Part shown: piece after piece, positions 34,449 to 45,368 of the stretch
How the letters are laid out: the number at the start of each line of letters is the position of its first letter
How positions within the stretch are numbered: position 1 is the stretch's first letter
Source: Sclerotinia nivalis
Taxonomy: Eukaryota; Ascomycota; Leotiomycetes; Helotiales; Sclerotiniaceae
Direction of reading: 5' to 3'
NCBI GenBank assembly: GCA_029531795.1
Contig: JAPEIS010000012.1
Coordinates: 1,116,001-1,180,000 of the forward strand
Length of the DNA stretch: 64,000 nucleotides
Position numbers and translations under genes: made by a program
The notes under the pieces: model-generated
Told to the model about the DNA's origin: nothing
Databases searched by the model: none
Seen by the model: the letters and a program-made list of their open reading frames with translations, nothing else

Positions 34449-34754
34449 AATTCTCTTTGGCTATTTGCTCAATTCTTTTGCAGGGCGTAAAGGAACATTT
34501 GTTTTAGATATTGCTTCTCATCTGAGGTAATCGCCGAGAACGTATACAGTCTAGGAGAAGGGACTTGATATATTTGAAATTCGATTTTAAACGGGAAAGA
34601 GATAATCAGCTTAGAGTGCCGGATCTACTACGTACTCATTAAAAGTGTTCACACCAAACATCTCATCTGCAAGTATAACCATTATTGTTATGAACACCGC
34701 TAATATATACAAAGTTGTTGGGTGTTAAATTATGATTAAATACAAAAGAAGTCT

Positions 34755-36506
34755 CTACCGTCCAAACTTCTTCAACTCTAGATATCTTAACGGCGGGAAC
34801 ACAATAGCCGTGAAGCCGACGGCGAGCCAATCCCCAATATCACCACCATATTCGCCACCAATCATCAAAGCAATAGGACCCGTGTACCAAATCTGATACA
34901 TGCCCACAATTGCCCCGGCAAATCCAATAAGGAATGATAATAGGGCCGCGAGTCCAATAGGTAGCTTGCTTCTGTCGTCATAAATAGACCAGTCGAAAGA
35001 TTTTCCCGCCAGTTTGTGGAAAATGAAATATTCCTCGAGACTGATGGTAATCCAAGGGCAAATCCAATATGCCATCATTGGGAGGAAGTTTTCGAAGACG
35101 GTATAGAGCTTGTTGCGTCCGCAAACGGAGAGAACGAGCTACGGTGCTTGAATTAGTATCACGGACAGATGGAATGGGATGGTGTAGATTAAGCTTACCT
35201 CAACTGCTGTGATGAGAATACACCAGAACCAACGAGGAACTTTGTTTGCCCAACGTCCAAGAACCTGTATGGTCAACGCCGCACTATAGCTACATGGTGC
35301 ATTGTTGGTGATGGAGCCAAGGGCAAGAATGACGACGCAGAAACCGCCGAAACCCCCGAGACCGCTAAAACATTCGTAGATAAGAGCACCAGATGAGATA
35401 TTATAGGCATCATTCCATGCTGGGATGTTGGGAACACCAGTAGCAATACCGACACCAACAATGTTGGCAAAAATTACAGAGACCCAGATGCCAGACCACG
35501 TGGATGCAAATGTTATCCATTTAGGGTAATCTTTGGGATAGTAAACATAAAAGTCGGCACTGATGGCAGTGAATCCAATGATACTGGCAAAGATCAAGGC
35601 GAAGAACGAAGCACGGTTGGCGTTGATGGTTCCGGAATCACCGATCGAGACTGCGCTGGTATCGAAGTTCTTGCCAGCGGAGCCAATGAGTACGAACATG
35701 ACAATGGCTTGTGGGATGTATCCGAATCTGTTTGTTTATAAGCTTTTTGAATATTAATAAGGTTATTACTCGTGGCTCTGCTTACCTCTCGAGTTTGTTC
35801 ACATATTCGATACCGAAAGTAGCGATTAAGCCAATGCAAAGCGCGGCAATGACGCATCCAACAGCCAAACTCAATTTCCCTCCATTAACTGCTGTGATCA
35901 TCTGGCCAGTAATGATACACCCAATGGTACCAAAGCCGACTTGTTGAACAACATTACAGCAGCATGCAATTTTCGATGGCCAATAACCCATGAAATATCG
36001 TCCAATAATCTGCCAAGGAACGAGAAAGGTTAGCTCCTGTCCAGACAACGATATGTGAAAAAGCATACCTGAGTCCTGTTACCACTTTCCGGCCCGAACG
36101 TCGCCATGTACGCAATTGAGGACGAGGCGAGCGCATTGGCAAAAATAACAATGCAGATGCAATCCACCCAACCGAGCCCGTAAACCAATGGCCCGAGAAG
36201 CCCAACAATAATGTTCATAGCTTGCAAATTAATGCTGAACCATAACGAGAACATGTGGAAATAGTCATGAAGAGGCCGAGGCACATTTCTCTCGTCGTCC
36301 GCTACGCGGGTGATGCCGCGAGCTTCCACTCCCCAAAGTTTCTCCAACTTGGCGCTCCAGGAGCTCAAGCCTCTTTCAGAGTCAGGGAGTTGAACACTAT
36401 CGTTTTTGTCGTCGATGGTGGATTTGCCATCGCGGTCTGTGGAGTTGTCGATGGCAGTATGGACTGGTGCTCCCTTCTCGATATCATACTGTGCAGTGGT
36501 CTCCAT
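34755..36506 (-). CDS. Purine-cytosine permease, NCS1 family (Fcy2-like)
   Basis: Four exons, 36506-36069, 36009-35786, 35727-35199 and 35138-34755 (introns of about 58-60 bp), give 524 residues. NCS1 carriers import cytosine and purines with protons across the plasma membrane. Evidence: a long hydrophilic N-terminus, then GVEARGITRVADDERN, the family entry motif FHMFSLWFSINLQAMNIIVG, the first-intron junction GNRTQIIGRYFMGYWPSK, the second junction LERFGYIPQAIVMFVLIG, and about twelve membrane segments. The late motif ENFLPMMAYWICPWITISLEE is also typical. Exon 3 joins exon 4 as ITAVE-LVLSVCGRN, which removes an in-frame stop at the intron. Length and topology are normal for Fcy2/FcyB. Substrate choice within the family cannot be fixed from sequence alone. 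The tRNA-Ser gene lies about 300 bp beyond its 3' end. Confidence 0.9.
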
Positions 36507-38028
36507 GATGAAAAATGATCAACGCGCAACGATAAAAAGCAACGAAGAGGAAAAAAGCGTTGGAATGGAAGGGTAAAAGTAACGGCATGATAAGCTGCCA
36601 TATCACTGGAATCGAACTTATTTCCTTTCGTCGATACTCCAGTAGTTCGGCGAACGAGCCCAAAAGGTTTGCATTGCTTCCCACGTTACTCGAGAGTGGA
36701 CTCAGTAGAGCATGCATTGCATAAATGGATGGGGACGAAACCAATCTTGCATCCCGATTAGACCATACTTGGGTACTTGCCGAACGGGAAACTCGCTTGA
36801 AGAAAATTAATATTTACCCACAGTGCGTGGCTTATGGGGCCGATTCAATGAACTTTTCAAGGGTTCTTGCAAGGGTTACATGGGCTAGACCCGAAATATG
36901 GGCAGTGGCGAAGAGATAACTAACAGCTGATTTTTACCCGTATAAATCTTTTATATGATTTTGAAAAGTGGATTTACAGAGCACTCTACAATCTTAATTG
37001 CGCTCTGTCTATCTAGTTGAGACGTTTTTGACAGGCGACGTAATTTAAACCCTAACCCTTAGCAACCAGGTGGATTTCCATGCCGCTGCCAAAGCACAGA
37101 CATGTTTCTGCGGAGTTGAAGATCTTATCCGTTTGAAAGTATTGTCGCGAAAGTGAGCTGGAGAATGAGGATGCAAAGGGCAACAGAATTGGTCTGTGTG
37201 TAACGTCAATATCAAGGGGATAATATCTAATTGATATCAGGAACAGTTTTCCGTTTGTATGCTACTCGTGCTGCCAGAAAGTATGAAACTCGGACGCTAG
37301 AGAAACCAGGTTATTTCTCTTGAAGTTCACCATCTTCTGGTACGTGCATAGAGTTTCGGGGTTGCATACTTTCTGGCCGCACGAGTACTTAGATGACGAA
37401 AACTTGCATACAGATTCATTCTCTACTAATGTGATATCATCTATTATTTTACTTAATACATTATGTGTTGTAAGATGATTTTTGGGTCGTAGTGATACTT
37501 CCCATATCAATGTATTTCCCGAATCGGCCAAACAGGTTCTAACCTCGCAATCACGCTTACAAGATGATCCGATATAATCTTTTGAGACAGCGAACAGCTA
37601 CTAATCCCGTACCCCGAGAAAATATGTCCTCATAGCCGTATTCAACACGGGCGTGCTGGTAGTGAGACGCGGTCTAATCTCTTCATTCATACCTCTAACA
37701 CGCTCTAGATCCTCTACGCAGTCCTCTACTGAATCACCAATTTCGACGCCCCAATGGCTTTCCTAATTTACCTAAACTGGTATACCGGCAAAATCTCTAC
37801 CGCAATGACCATAGCCAAATTCCCGCATCTATGGCCCGTAGTATTTTTTGGATTTGATTCATTCATTGGGGTAAAGGGGCCCACGCAACGATATTAGACT
37901 TAGACATAGACTAAATAATAGGCGAGACCCGCAATAATAGTCTTTTGGTATACCGGTTTGATATCCCATGAAGTACGGACAGCATGAAAAAACTAATTCA
38001 ATTCTCTTCAACCACCTCCCACAAATCC
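36507..38028. other. Intergenic, holds a small MITE-like element
   Basis: No gene is supported over 1.5 kb. The frame at 36725-36919 is short and without motifs. The one clear structure is the 125-bp inverted-repeat element at 37263-37387, listed separately. Confidence 0.55.
37263..37387. mobile_element. MITE-like element with 23-bp terminal inverted repeats and TA ends
   Basis: The left arm TACTCGTGCTGCCAGAAAG plus TATG (37263-37285) matches the reverse complement of the right arm (37365-37387) at 22 of 23 positions. Each arm begins with TA at the outside, as expected for the TA target-site duplication of Tc1/mariner-type elements. The interior is about 80 bp, without a coding frame; further inward, GAAACTC occurs near both arms. 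It is too short to encode a transposase, so it would need one supplied elsewhere. Confidence 0.7.
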
Positions 38029-38823
38029 CTACTTCCCAATAACCAAAACACCATAATTAGGAACCTTCCCATAACTTTCCAACTCCCTCAAACTCGCACC
38101 TCCCTCCCCTCCCCCCCTCAAATACCTCTCCGGCACCACCGTAACCCCCCATTCCAAACTCCCCATCAACCCCGCTTCCCTCGCCGCCTCCTCATAAACC
38201 TCCTTTTTCAAATGAAAACACTCAAAATCCAAATCTCCCACCGGCGTATCGCCATGCACATGAAAATAAATCCCATCCTGTACATCCCTCACATGATGAG
38301 AAACCAAATACCCACTACCGCCCTCACTCAACGGTCTAGCCTTCGCCTCCGCATTCACAAACTCAATGGGATTTGAGGACGGAGGTACTGTAATTGCAAT
38401 AAATCTCCCCCCTTCCTTTAGATTCATCGCAATATTGCGAAACATATCCACCAAACCCTCGCGATCAGCCGCATAATTAAGAAGCCACGCTGCAAAAACA
38501 ATATCAAAAGGCGCACCCTCATACTTCATCGGAATAGAACAATCCGCGCGAACAAACGAGACGGAATCACCAGATCGCGATCGCCGCGCCTGGTCGATCA
38601 TGACGGGAGACACATCAACACCAAGAACGGACGCCGCGCCCCAAGATACAAAATGGGAGGTGTAAAAGCCGGTGCCGCATGCTAGCTCGAGGATGCGCGC
38701 ACCGCGAATGTAGGGGGCGATGGTGGCATGGACGTTTTCGCGCTCGATGAGCGCGATGGTCGCGGTGCGGATGTAGTCGTAGGGTTCTTGGATGCGGTCG
38801 TATTGGTGACTCTCGCTTGGCAT
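38029..38823 (-). CDS. Class I SAM-dependent methyltransferase
   Basis: A single exon of 264 residues. The SAM-binding motif I is ILELACGTGFYTSHF near residue 45, followed by the acidic loop VLGVDVSPVMIDQAR, the motif FVRADCS, and FDIVFAAWLLNYA, then MNLKEGGRFIAITVPP. These are the usual Rossmann-like methyltransferase elements in order. The substrate is not predictable: small-molecule methyltransferases of this type act on metabolites in fungi. The ATG at 38823 is the first in frame, and a consistent N-terminus (QYDRIQEPYDYIRTATIALI) follows. The gene is GC-rich against AT-rich flanks. No biosynthetic cluster partner is adjacent; the neighbours are a permease and a tRNA gene. Confidence 0.88.
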   Translation of the reverse strand: MPSESHQYDRIQEPYDYIRTATIALIERENVHATIAPYIRGARILELACGTGFYTSHFVSWGAASVLGVDVSPVMIDQARRSRSGDSVSFVRADCSIPMKYEGAPFDIVFAAWLLNYAADREGLVDMFRNIAMNLKEGGRFIAITVPPSSNPIEFVNAEAKARPLSEGGSGYLVSHHVRDVQDGIYFHVHGDTPVGDLDFECFHLKKEVYEEAAREAGLMGSLEWGVTVVPERYLRGGGEGGASLRELESYGKVPNYGVLVIGK

Positions 38824-39685
38824 GGTTGCTGAATTACGGAGTAGAGAGAGATGAGGTTGGGGTCTTGGAGAATAGAGTTCTGGGGAGGGCTTAGCGAGTT
38901 GGGTGGGGTTAGGGGGTATTGTCTACTTAAGCTTCTGGTGAGCACTCTGTATTCAGTAAACTATTTACTTGGCAATGTGATTCAAGCGTGAAAGATGAGG
39001 GGCGATCGTAACGTAAGATTTCGATCAGGTATAATCGAATTGCATTACTCGAGTAGTAGTCTTCGATTTCTTCCTCTGCATAAGTACATAAGTACGAAAT
39101 ATCGAACTTAGACAAGCGTATTTCATCAGCGGGCAAACTGGTGATCTAAACCTATTTCAGAGCTCTTCCGAAGATGTCTCCAGCTGCAATTAGACACAGA
39201 CCCCCTGTTCTCTTCTTCCATGCCGTCCCACATTACACAAATTAATACCCTTGTAAATATCCCACAATTCAGACAGGGATACGGAACGTGGCAATAATAT
39301 GAAGAGGAACTGAAGAAATGGATGTTTTAGCGTCACCATGTCTCAAAAATTGGAGTCGGATTGTGATATAGTTAATCCTCATTCCAGTGGAAAATACGAA
39401 ATATTGATTAGTGTATGTGAATGTGAATGTGATGTCCACGGACCACGAAAGATCTATTTAAATGTAAGAATAGACGGCAAGACTCGCATTCATTATAAAT
39501 CCGCCCGACACCAACTCCTCTAATCCCCATACATAAATAAAAATACATGCCGTACATAATTTCATAATGATACGTCCCTAAATGAAAGATCCCGAACCAA
39601 ATCCCAAAAGAGCTAAACAACCATATCATTAAAACCGCAGGCATAAAGACAGGCAAAAGGGATAATAGATCAATGAAGGAGGTAT
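38824..39685. other. Intergenic, no gene seen
   Basis: The stretch between the methyltransferase start and the tRNA-Trp gene. Short frames (38927-39136 minus, 39338-39523 plus) lack motifs. The hydrophobic minus-strand frame at 39408-39866 overlaps the tRNA gene and the last exon of the Bre4-like gene and is not called. Confidence 0.55.
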
Positions 39686-39757
39686 TGAACCACACCCAAT
39701 TTGAACGGATAACCTTTCGATCTGGAGTCGAACGCGCTACCGTTGCCGAAGCGGTCC
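39686..39757 (-). tRNA. tRNA-Trp, anticodon CCA
   Basis: 72 nt without CCA. The acceptor stem pairs GGACCGC with GTGGTTC (two G-T wobbles), discriminator A. The anticodon arm TTCGA-CTCCAGA-TCGAA carries anticodon CCA. The T arm is ATCCG-TTCAAAT-TGGGT with two wobbles. The D arm is CGGCAACGGTAGCG. There is no intron. A TTTT run about 30 nt downstream fits a polymerase III terminator. It starts only 57 bp after the stop codon of the Bre4-like gene, on the same strand. Confidence 0.9.
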
Positions 39758-39813
39758 TGTTGATCAATTTTTCGAAAGATTCTTCTATTGATGTAAACAT
39801 CATTCTCCGACTC

Positions 39814-42800
39814 TTAACCCCTAGTAGTACGAGGGGTAATTTGACCATCGAGAAACCCATGACCACTCACTCTATCGCGAGTGAGATCTTCGTATTCGTC
39901 TTCCAGAATGGGGTCGAAGCTGTGAATTTGTTGTTAGAATGAGTGATGGCCTTAGGTGGGTGACTAGTTGAAATGCCGCGAGTGCGGAAAGGAAGGAAGG
40001 TGGAAAATGATACATACCCTTGCTCTCCGACGATTTCCTTGGTGTATTTGCATAGTTGTTCCAGTTGCGCTACACAACCTGTAAGGGATTGACTGTAGCC
40101 TAGAAAGCTTTGTGTTAGGACTCGTCTTCGAGACTGATGGAGCAAACAGATATATTCAAATTTTCGGAGAGCTCAAGCAGCGAAAGTTCCAAGTACGTAC
40201 TGTAGCTGTAAATTTGAGACCATTTTCTTCCCCCGGGTAAATTATTCGCCGTCTCATTTGAATTGCTGTTCTCCTTGCGTTTGCTTCTTCTTTTACTCCT
40301 CTTCGACTTCACAGACACAGCACTGGATGTCGTAGGAACATTCATTGATTCAAGTAGAGCCATGTGGTCTAATAGACGTTTTCGAGCGGATGCTGCGGAT
40401 GGGAGATATCTCTTTTTCCTTATTAGGAATAGAACTGTTTCGTGTTAAAGAACGAAGACTTACAGGAACCTTTCTATCGCCTCGCAATGCCCCAGCTAGA
40501 ACATATAAATTCATTAGGATGCAGGCTACGGCATCACGTCGAAAAGCAAGTAATGATTCGGATGCCTGCTCGTTCTCGGAAACATAATGTGGATGAAAGA
40601 ATAGTGAGGACTGTCGTACGGAGACGAGATACTCGAAGAACCGTTCGCAGGCATCGATTAATGCTGAGTAGGGAAGTGGATTAAAAGGACCGCGAAGGCG
40701 GATTTCGTGGCGTGTGAGAGCCTAAAAACTGTCAACTTTGGATGTAGGAAAGAAAGTGACAGAATTGACCCATACCAATAGTTGACGTATCCTAACGAAT
40801 CCTTCTCTCAGGCGACCTTCGAGCATTTCTAGAGAAATATCAGTTCTATCCAAAGATTGTGGGGGAAAGGGATACACGTACCAGATTGTTGCACGTCCTC
40901 CACACCTGGTTCTTCTCCATCTTCGTAATATACGTATTTTGCCACCACACCTAAGATTATCAGCAAAGTGTATGGTGATGTTTAAAGTATAACTTACCTC
41001 TATAGATTATACTAGAGTAAATAAGCATTGACGACAAAGCCTTCCTCAATTCATGCCTCGCAACAAATGGCCAGAGAAACCAATTAACAACCACAGCAGA
41101 CACAGTACCAACCATGAAAGCAACTCCACGAGTCCATGCCACGGTGATAACTGAAACGTTCTCGGGGGCTGTATATGCACCCAATGAAACTACCACGAAT
41201 GAGATGCAGCCCACAATTCCTGATCGAGGATGAGGACTTTGCGTGAATCGGTACATCATAGGGATCATGAAGATGGCTGCAAATACAGCCATAACGTATG
41301 GATTTCCATTGTCAGCACCATAAGCTATACCTCCCCATATAGCACCAAGCATAGCACAAATAGCTCGAGTTAATAAATCTTGAATATTTCCGCCAACTCT
41401 GGGAAAGGTTAGTTCAACCTTCCGGTTCCTGTTAAGATTTGAAACTCACCTTGGATGCATCATTATCCAAACAATTATAACTGCCCACCAACTTTCATAT
41501 TTGTTCGACCAATCTCTACTTTGATTTAGCCACGCTGGTATTGACAAAAGAGAAGTGACTATCGCTACTTTCAACGCAAATCTAGTCTCGAAGCCTTGTA
41601 AGCGATGGATAACTTTCCAAGTTTTGTATCTCAGGCGCTTTTGTCTGGAAGCCTGTGAATTCTTGTCCATCGCAATTTCTTCCTCCTCGGCATACGCGCC
41701 TCTACTATCAGTAGGTTCAAGATTGTCATAGTTATCTTCTTCCTCTGTGCCCCTCTTCTTTCGAGGGCCGGGCTTATAAACGTTTGCCATTCCTTTCATT
41801 GTCTTGGCAAGCTCTCTTTGGCTCTGGAAAAAGAAACCTGCCGTTACACCTCCTCGATCATGTCGTACTTGTTCATTTGTACGTTGGAAAGCCTTGCCAA
41901 AAGGATAAGATGGCAAGTAAACCCGCCAACCAGGACGCCTTTGCTGCATTTCGTTCACTTTAACGAGAAGTGCTTCGGCGGTGTTTGCCGCTTGTCTGAT
42001 AGGGTGAACAAACAGGAATATTTCGACAACTTCAGGGTGATCTGAATATGTTGGAGGTAAATTTGGGTTTCGGAGCAATCTATGATTAGTTTAGTCAGTA
42101 CTGAACAGTGAACTTCGATCCGAAGCTTTCAATATCCGAAAATGAATGAACTTTGAATATGGTCCAGCACCAATAATCAATCCAATATTCTGGATACTAC
42201 TGTATCCTGCCTCAATTATATCTCTAAACAGGCCTAAACTCGGGATATCCAACGAACCGGATCAGCAGGCCAGATGGCAGCTTTCAACGCCTAAAAAACT
42301 AAAATTCTTGAAAAATAGTTTAATTACTTCAACAATTTATGGTTTCAAATCTCCCAATTATACCCAATTATGAAATCTTTACATAATCCAATCGAATTCG
42401 AAAATCAAAAACTTTTCATTATTGGGCTGCAGTCCGAACTACTAGATACCATCACTCAATGTATATCCAGCGAATACACTGTATCGAACTGATAAAATAT
42501 ACTAAACGGCTCGCTTTGAGAATATCTTTGGGTTGGATTGTAGTCCGTATTATTGAAATCCCAGATATGCCAGTAAAGAAGACACGACCCGTAGTTTCAC
42601 GAGCAAACAGAAGATAATAGAAATAATACATACTGCTCTTCTTCCTCGTCATATTTGATCTTAGCCTTTCTAATACTTGTTATCGCACCCACAATATCTG
42701 AAGAAACATCCTTGGAAGGTCCGAGAAATACTCTATGTCCAGACATGTCCATCAACACAGCGTCACATCTTTGTAATGCCGTTTTCAAACATGACAATAA

Positions 42801-44536
42801 ATTCGATGTAGGTTCTGCAAGTTTACCGGCCACCAACTCTACTGCTCGATCCTCAGTATCCGTTCTGTAAAGCTGTGGGCGTCGTGGACCATCAATGTTG
42901 ATTACCGAGGTAGAATTAAATCGTCGAATACTGAGGGCTGAGACCGCTGGCGATAAAGGTATATCGGAATCTTCGTCCTTGTCTGAATCTTCAAATAAAT
43001 GCGATTCCATTCGGAGAGATAATAGAGATCTTATCACTGCCTGCATGAGATTTCGCAATGCCATAACATCCGAGGGCTTGAAGCGGGTGATGGAGATGTC
43101 GAGGACTAAATCTCTGTACGCTTGTGACAGATTGACAAATGTAAATGCCAATTGTCTATGTACAGTGACAGGTTCTGATTGTGGGAGTTGAAGTCCTTTT
43201 TGCATGATATCAAAAGCATTGTGTAAGCTCACAGCCAATGATCTTGCGCCGGCATCAGGGATAACCTAGATTGTGTTAGCACGACCATAGGGGGGAAGTA
43301 AATGGTCGACCGAATTCGGAAACTCCAGATTTCGCACCACGCTCCGGATATGGGTAAATCTCGACGGAAGAAGCAGCCGCAAAATCATCAATAAGCAGGT
43401 TTGCCAAATTTATCTGTTGCAGATAGTATACTTACAATACAACACACCAAGAGAGCAATAGCCTGGCCAAATAACCATGGTATACCATATTCGAATAGAC
43501 TTCTCCAAGCAAGACTCGCAGAAGTATCTGCAAGACAGGTATAAAGAACCGCCATGCCGGCACATAATACCAGCTGGTACAATCTGATATAATACGAACG
43601 AAGTGCCGCGATGGCCCCCATGAAGACAACGAGGAAAGCCGCAAGAATCCCTCCATATCCTCTTTTGGCAACAGGTGTGGAATGTGATAACCACAGCGCA
43701 AAGGCTCCCCATCCTAGTCCTCCTGCGGTTCCAATTATTGTCGATATGGTGCCATCAATCTGGGCGCCAATACTTCGTCCAGAATGATTGATGATTGCGG
43801 ATATAACCATAATATAATTGTAACGGCCGAGCCAATTTCTGATGAGGGGAACCAAACATAAGACGTAAGAAATGAAGAAGGGCAAAAACGATTTGATAAG
43901 CTTGATACCAGCTCGTGTAGTCACCAATTGTTTAGAGATTCCCTTGATTCCACGCCATTGCCTGGGGAAGAAATGTTTGAGTGACAATGGGTGCTTCTTC
44001 TTAAATGCTGCTGGTAATGTAAATTCTGCATCTTTCATCAGCTCTTCATGACTTGTTTTCTGTGGCTTGAAGAATGCGGCATCAAAGAATCCATCTCTCA
44101 ATTCTTCCACACCGTAAGTTTCGAGATCTAAATTGTAATCTTGGAGAAGATCCGACAACTGACTCATGTGAGTATGACTGAAGCTGAAACTGCTTCTAGG
44201 CGAAGGTGGAGTTGATGTTGGAGGACTTTTGATAGAACCGGGCCTTGAACCAGCAAGAGATCTTGATCGTCGTGGAGTATATGATCCCATATATATACTG
44301 GCAGCCGTTGATTTTGCTTGACTCCCTTCCGGCTCTTGTACTCGAATGTGCCTATCATTATTTGATTTGAGATGGATATGCTTGTGAAGCCTTTGATGAA
44401 TGCGTGATCCATCATCAGCTGTAATTGAACCTCTTCGACCAAATCTCGGTGTAAATGTTGGAGTTGTGAAAATTATATGAGGAGATGATGAAACGGATGA
44501 TTGATTGTTATCTCCACTATCTGTGGTGGAAGCCAT
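39814..44536 (-). CDS. Bre4-like membrane protein, aromatic acid exporter/FUSC-like superfamily
   Basis: Ten exons join in frame: 44536-43436, 43265-42634, 42079-41450, 41398-40998, 40950-40882, 40828-40776, 40721-40464, 40411-40201, 40099-40018, 39919-39814, giving 1180 residues. It resembles yeast Bre4 (brefeldin A sensitivity) and the bacterial aromatic acid or fusaric acid exporters: two membrane modules separated by a large cytosolic part. Module 1 includes FLPFFISYVLCLVPLI and IGTAGGLGWGAFALWL. Module 2 includes WAVIIVWIMMHPRVGGNIQD across a splice junction, then FMVGTVSAVVVNWFLWPFVARHELRKAL. The C-terminal part has the conserved tracts LTRHEIRLRGPF, PRYLPSAASARKRLLDHM and SQSLTGCVAQLEQL. 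Transport is inferred; the cargo is unknown. Intron 2 is 554 bp, far longer than the others. The exon 8-9 join adds a YS repeat, so that boundary is less sure. Confidence 0.85.
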
Positions 44537-45368
44537 TGTGGCTAATCAAACGGAAAATAAAAAACTATGACGCAAATGAGACTATTCGGATACATATCCG
44601 ACTTCAAGTGAGTAGGTAGGTTAACAAATGGTAATGATACATAACGAAAGGACGTAATTGTATTGTAAGGAGAACTCATATTAATCAACAAAGTCCACCT
44701 TGAAGTCTCCACTAAGTGAAAAATAATATGGGGACTTTTCAGGAATCGTTTTGATCTTCACCTGGACGGCATGAATGAACTTTAAAAAGCTTCATTAATG
44801 CCGGAGGATTCCAAAAATATCCACATTGGGCAAGTGGTATTTGGTTATACCTATTCGAGTCAGGTATGACCTCTTACTCGACCAATCATTTGACACTTAA
44901 ACCCTCAAACCAACAATTACTGAAGTGACGGTGACTGAACCTTGTACAGTATCTGCCAGGTAGGTTTAACGCTCACTCAAATTTGAAAATTTAACGACTG
45001 AGATTCGTTTTAATACCGAATACATATAATTCAAAAGATATCTAGATGTCTAGATATCCACATCGGGCATTTAAATATTGGTTTATACCTTAAACATATC
45101 TAACCTATTTGATATATACCTATACGTACCAATCATTCGCCACTTGAACTTCGAACCAACCATTGTCAACTTCAATTCAATTCAATTCAATTCAAATTTG
45201 ATGACTAAGAATTTACTAAGTATCATTTTACTTTTTATCTTTTATCGACAACCGTAATACTAACAACTAGCACCAGAATCTCACCCACCTTGTTCACTCA
45301 CCACTCACTCCTTAGGAATATCTCCACAACTCCACATCTCTCCCAATCTCCCAATCTTTCAACCTTTC
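44537..45368. other. Divergent promoter region between the Bre4-like gene and the sirtuin gene
   Basis: An 832-bp head-to-head region. It contains the diverged tandem duplication listed separately and a TTCAA pentamer run (about 45170-45200). No coding sequence. Confidence 0.6.
44815..45226. repeat. Diverged tandem duplication of about 180-200 bp
   Basis: Copy 1 (about 44818-45010) and copy 2 (about 45057-45226) share ordered blocks: CCACATTGGGCA versus CCACATCGGGCA, TTGGTTATACCT versus TTGGTTTATACCT, CCAATCATTTGACACTT versus CCAATCATTCGCCACTT, AACC..CAAACCAAC versus AAC..CGAACCAAC, and CAAATTTGA with GACTGAG or GACTAAG. Spacing differs by indels, so this is an old duplication. Confidence 0.65.

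Noticed and set aside
39408..39866. Hydrophobic minus-strand protein frame
   Set aside because: It overlaps the tRNA-Trp gene and the last exon of the Bre4-like gene in another frame; the membrane-like stretch comes from AT-rich sequence.
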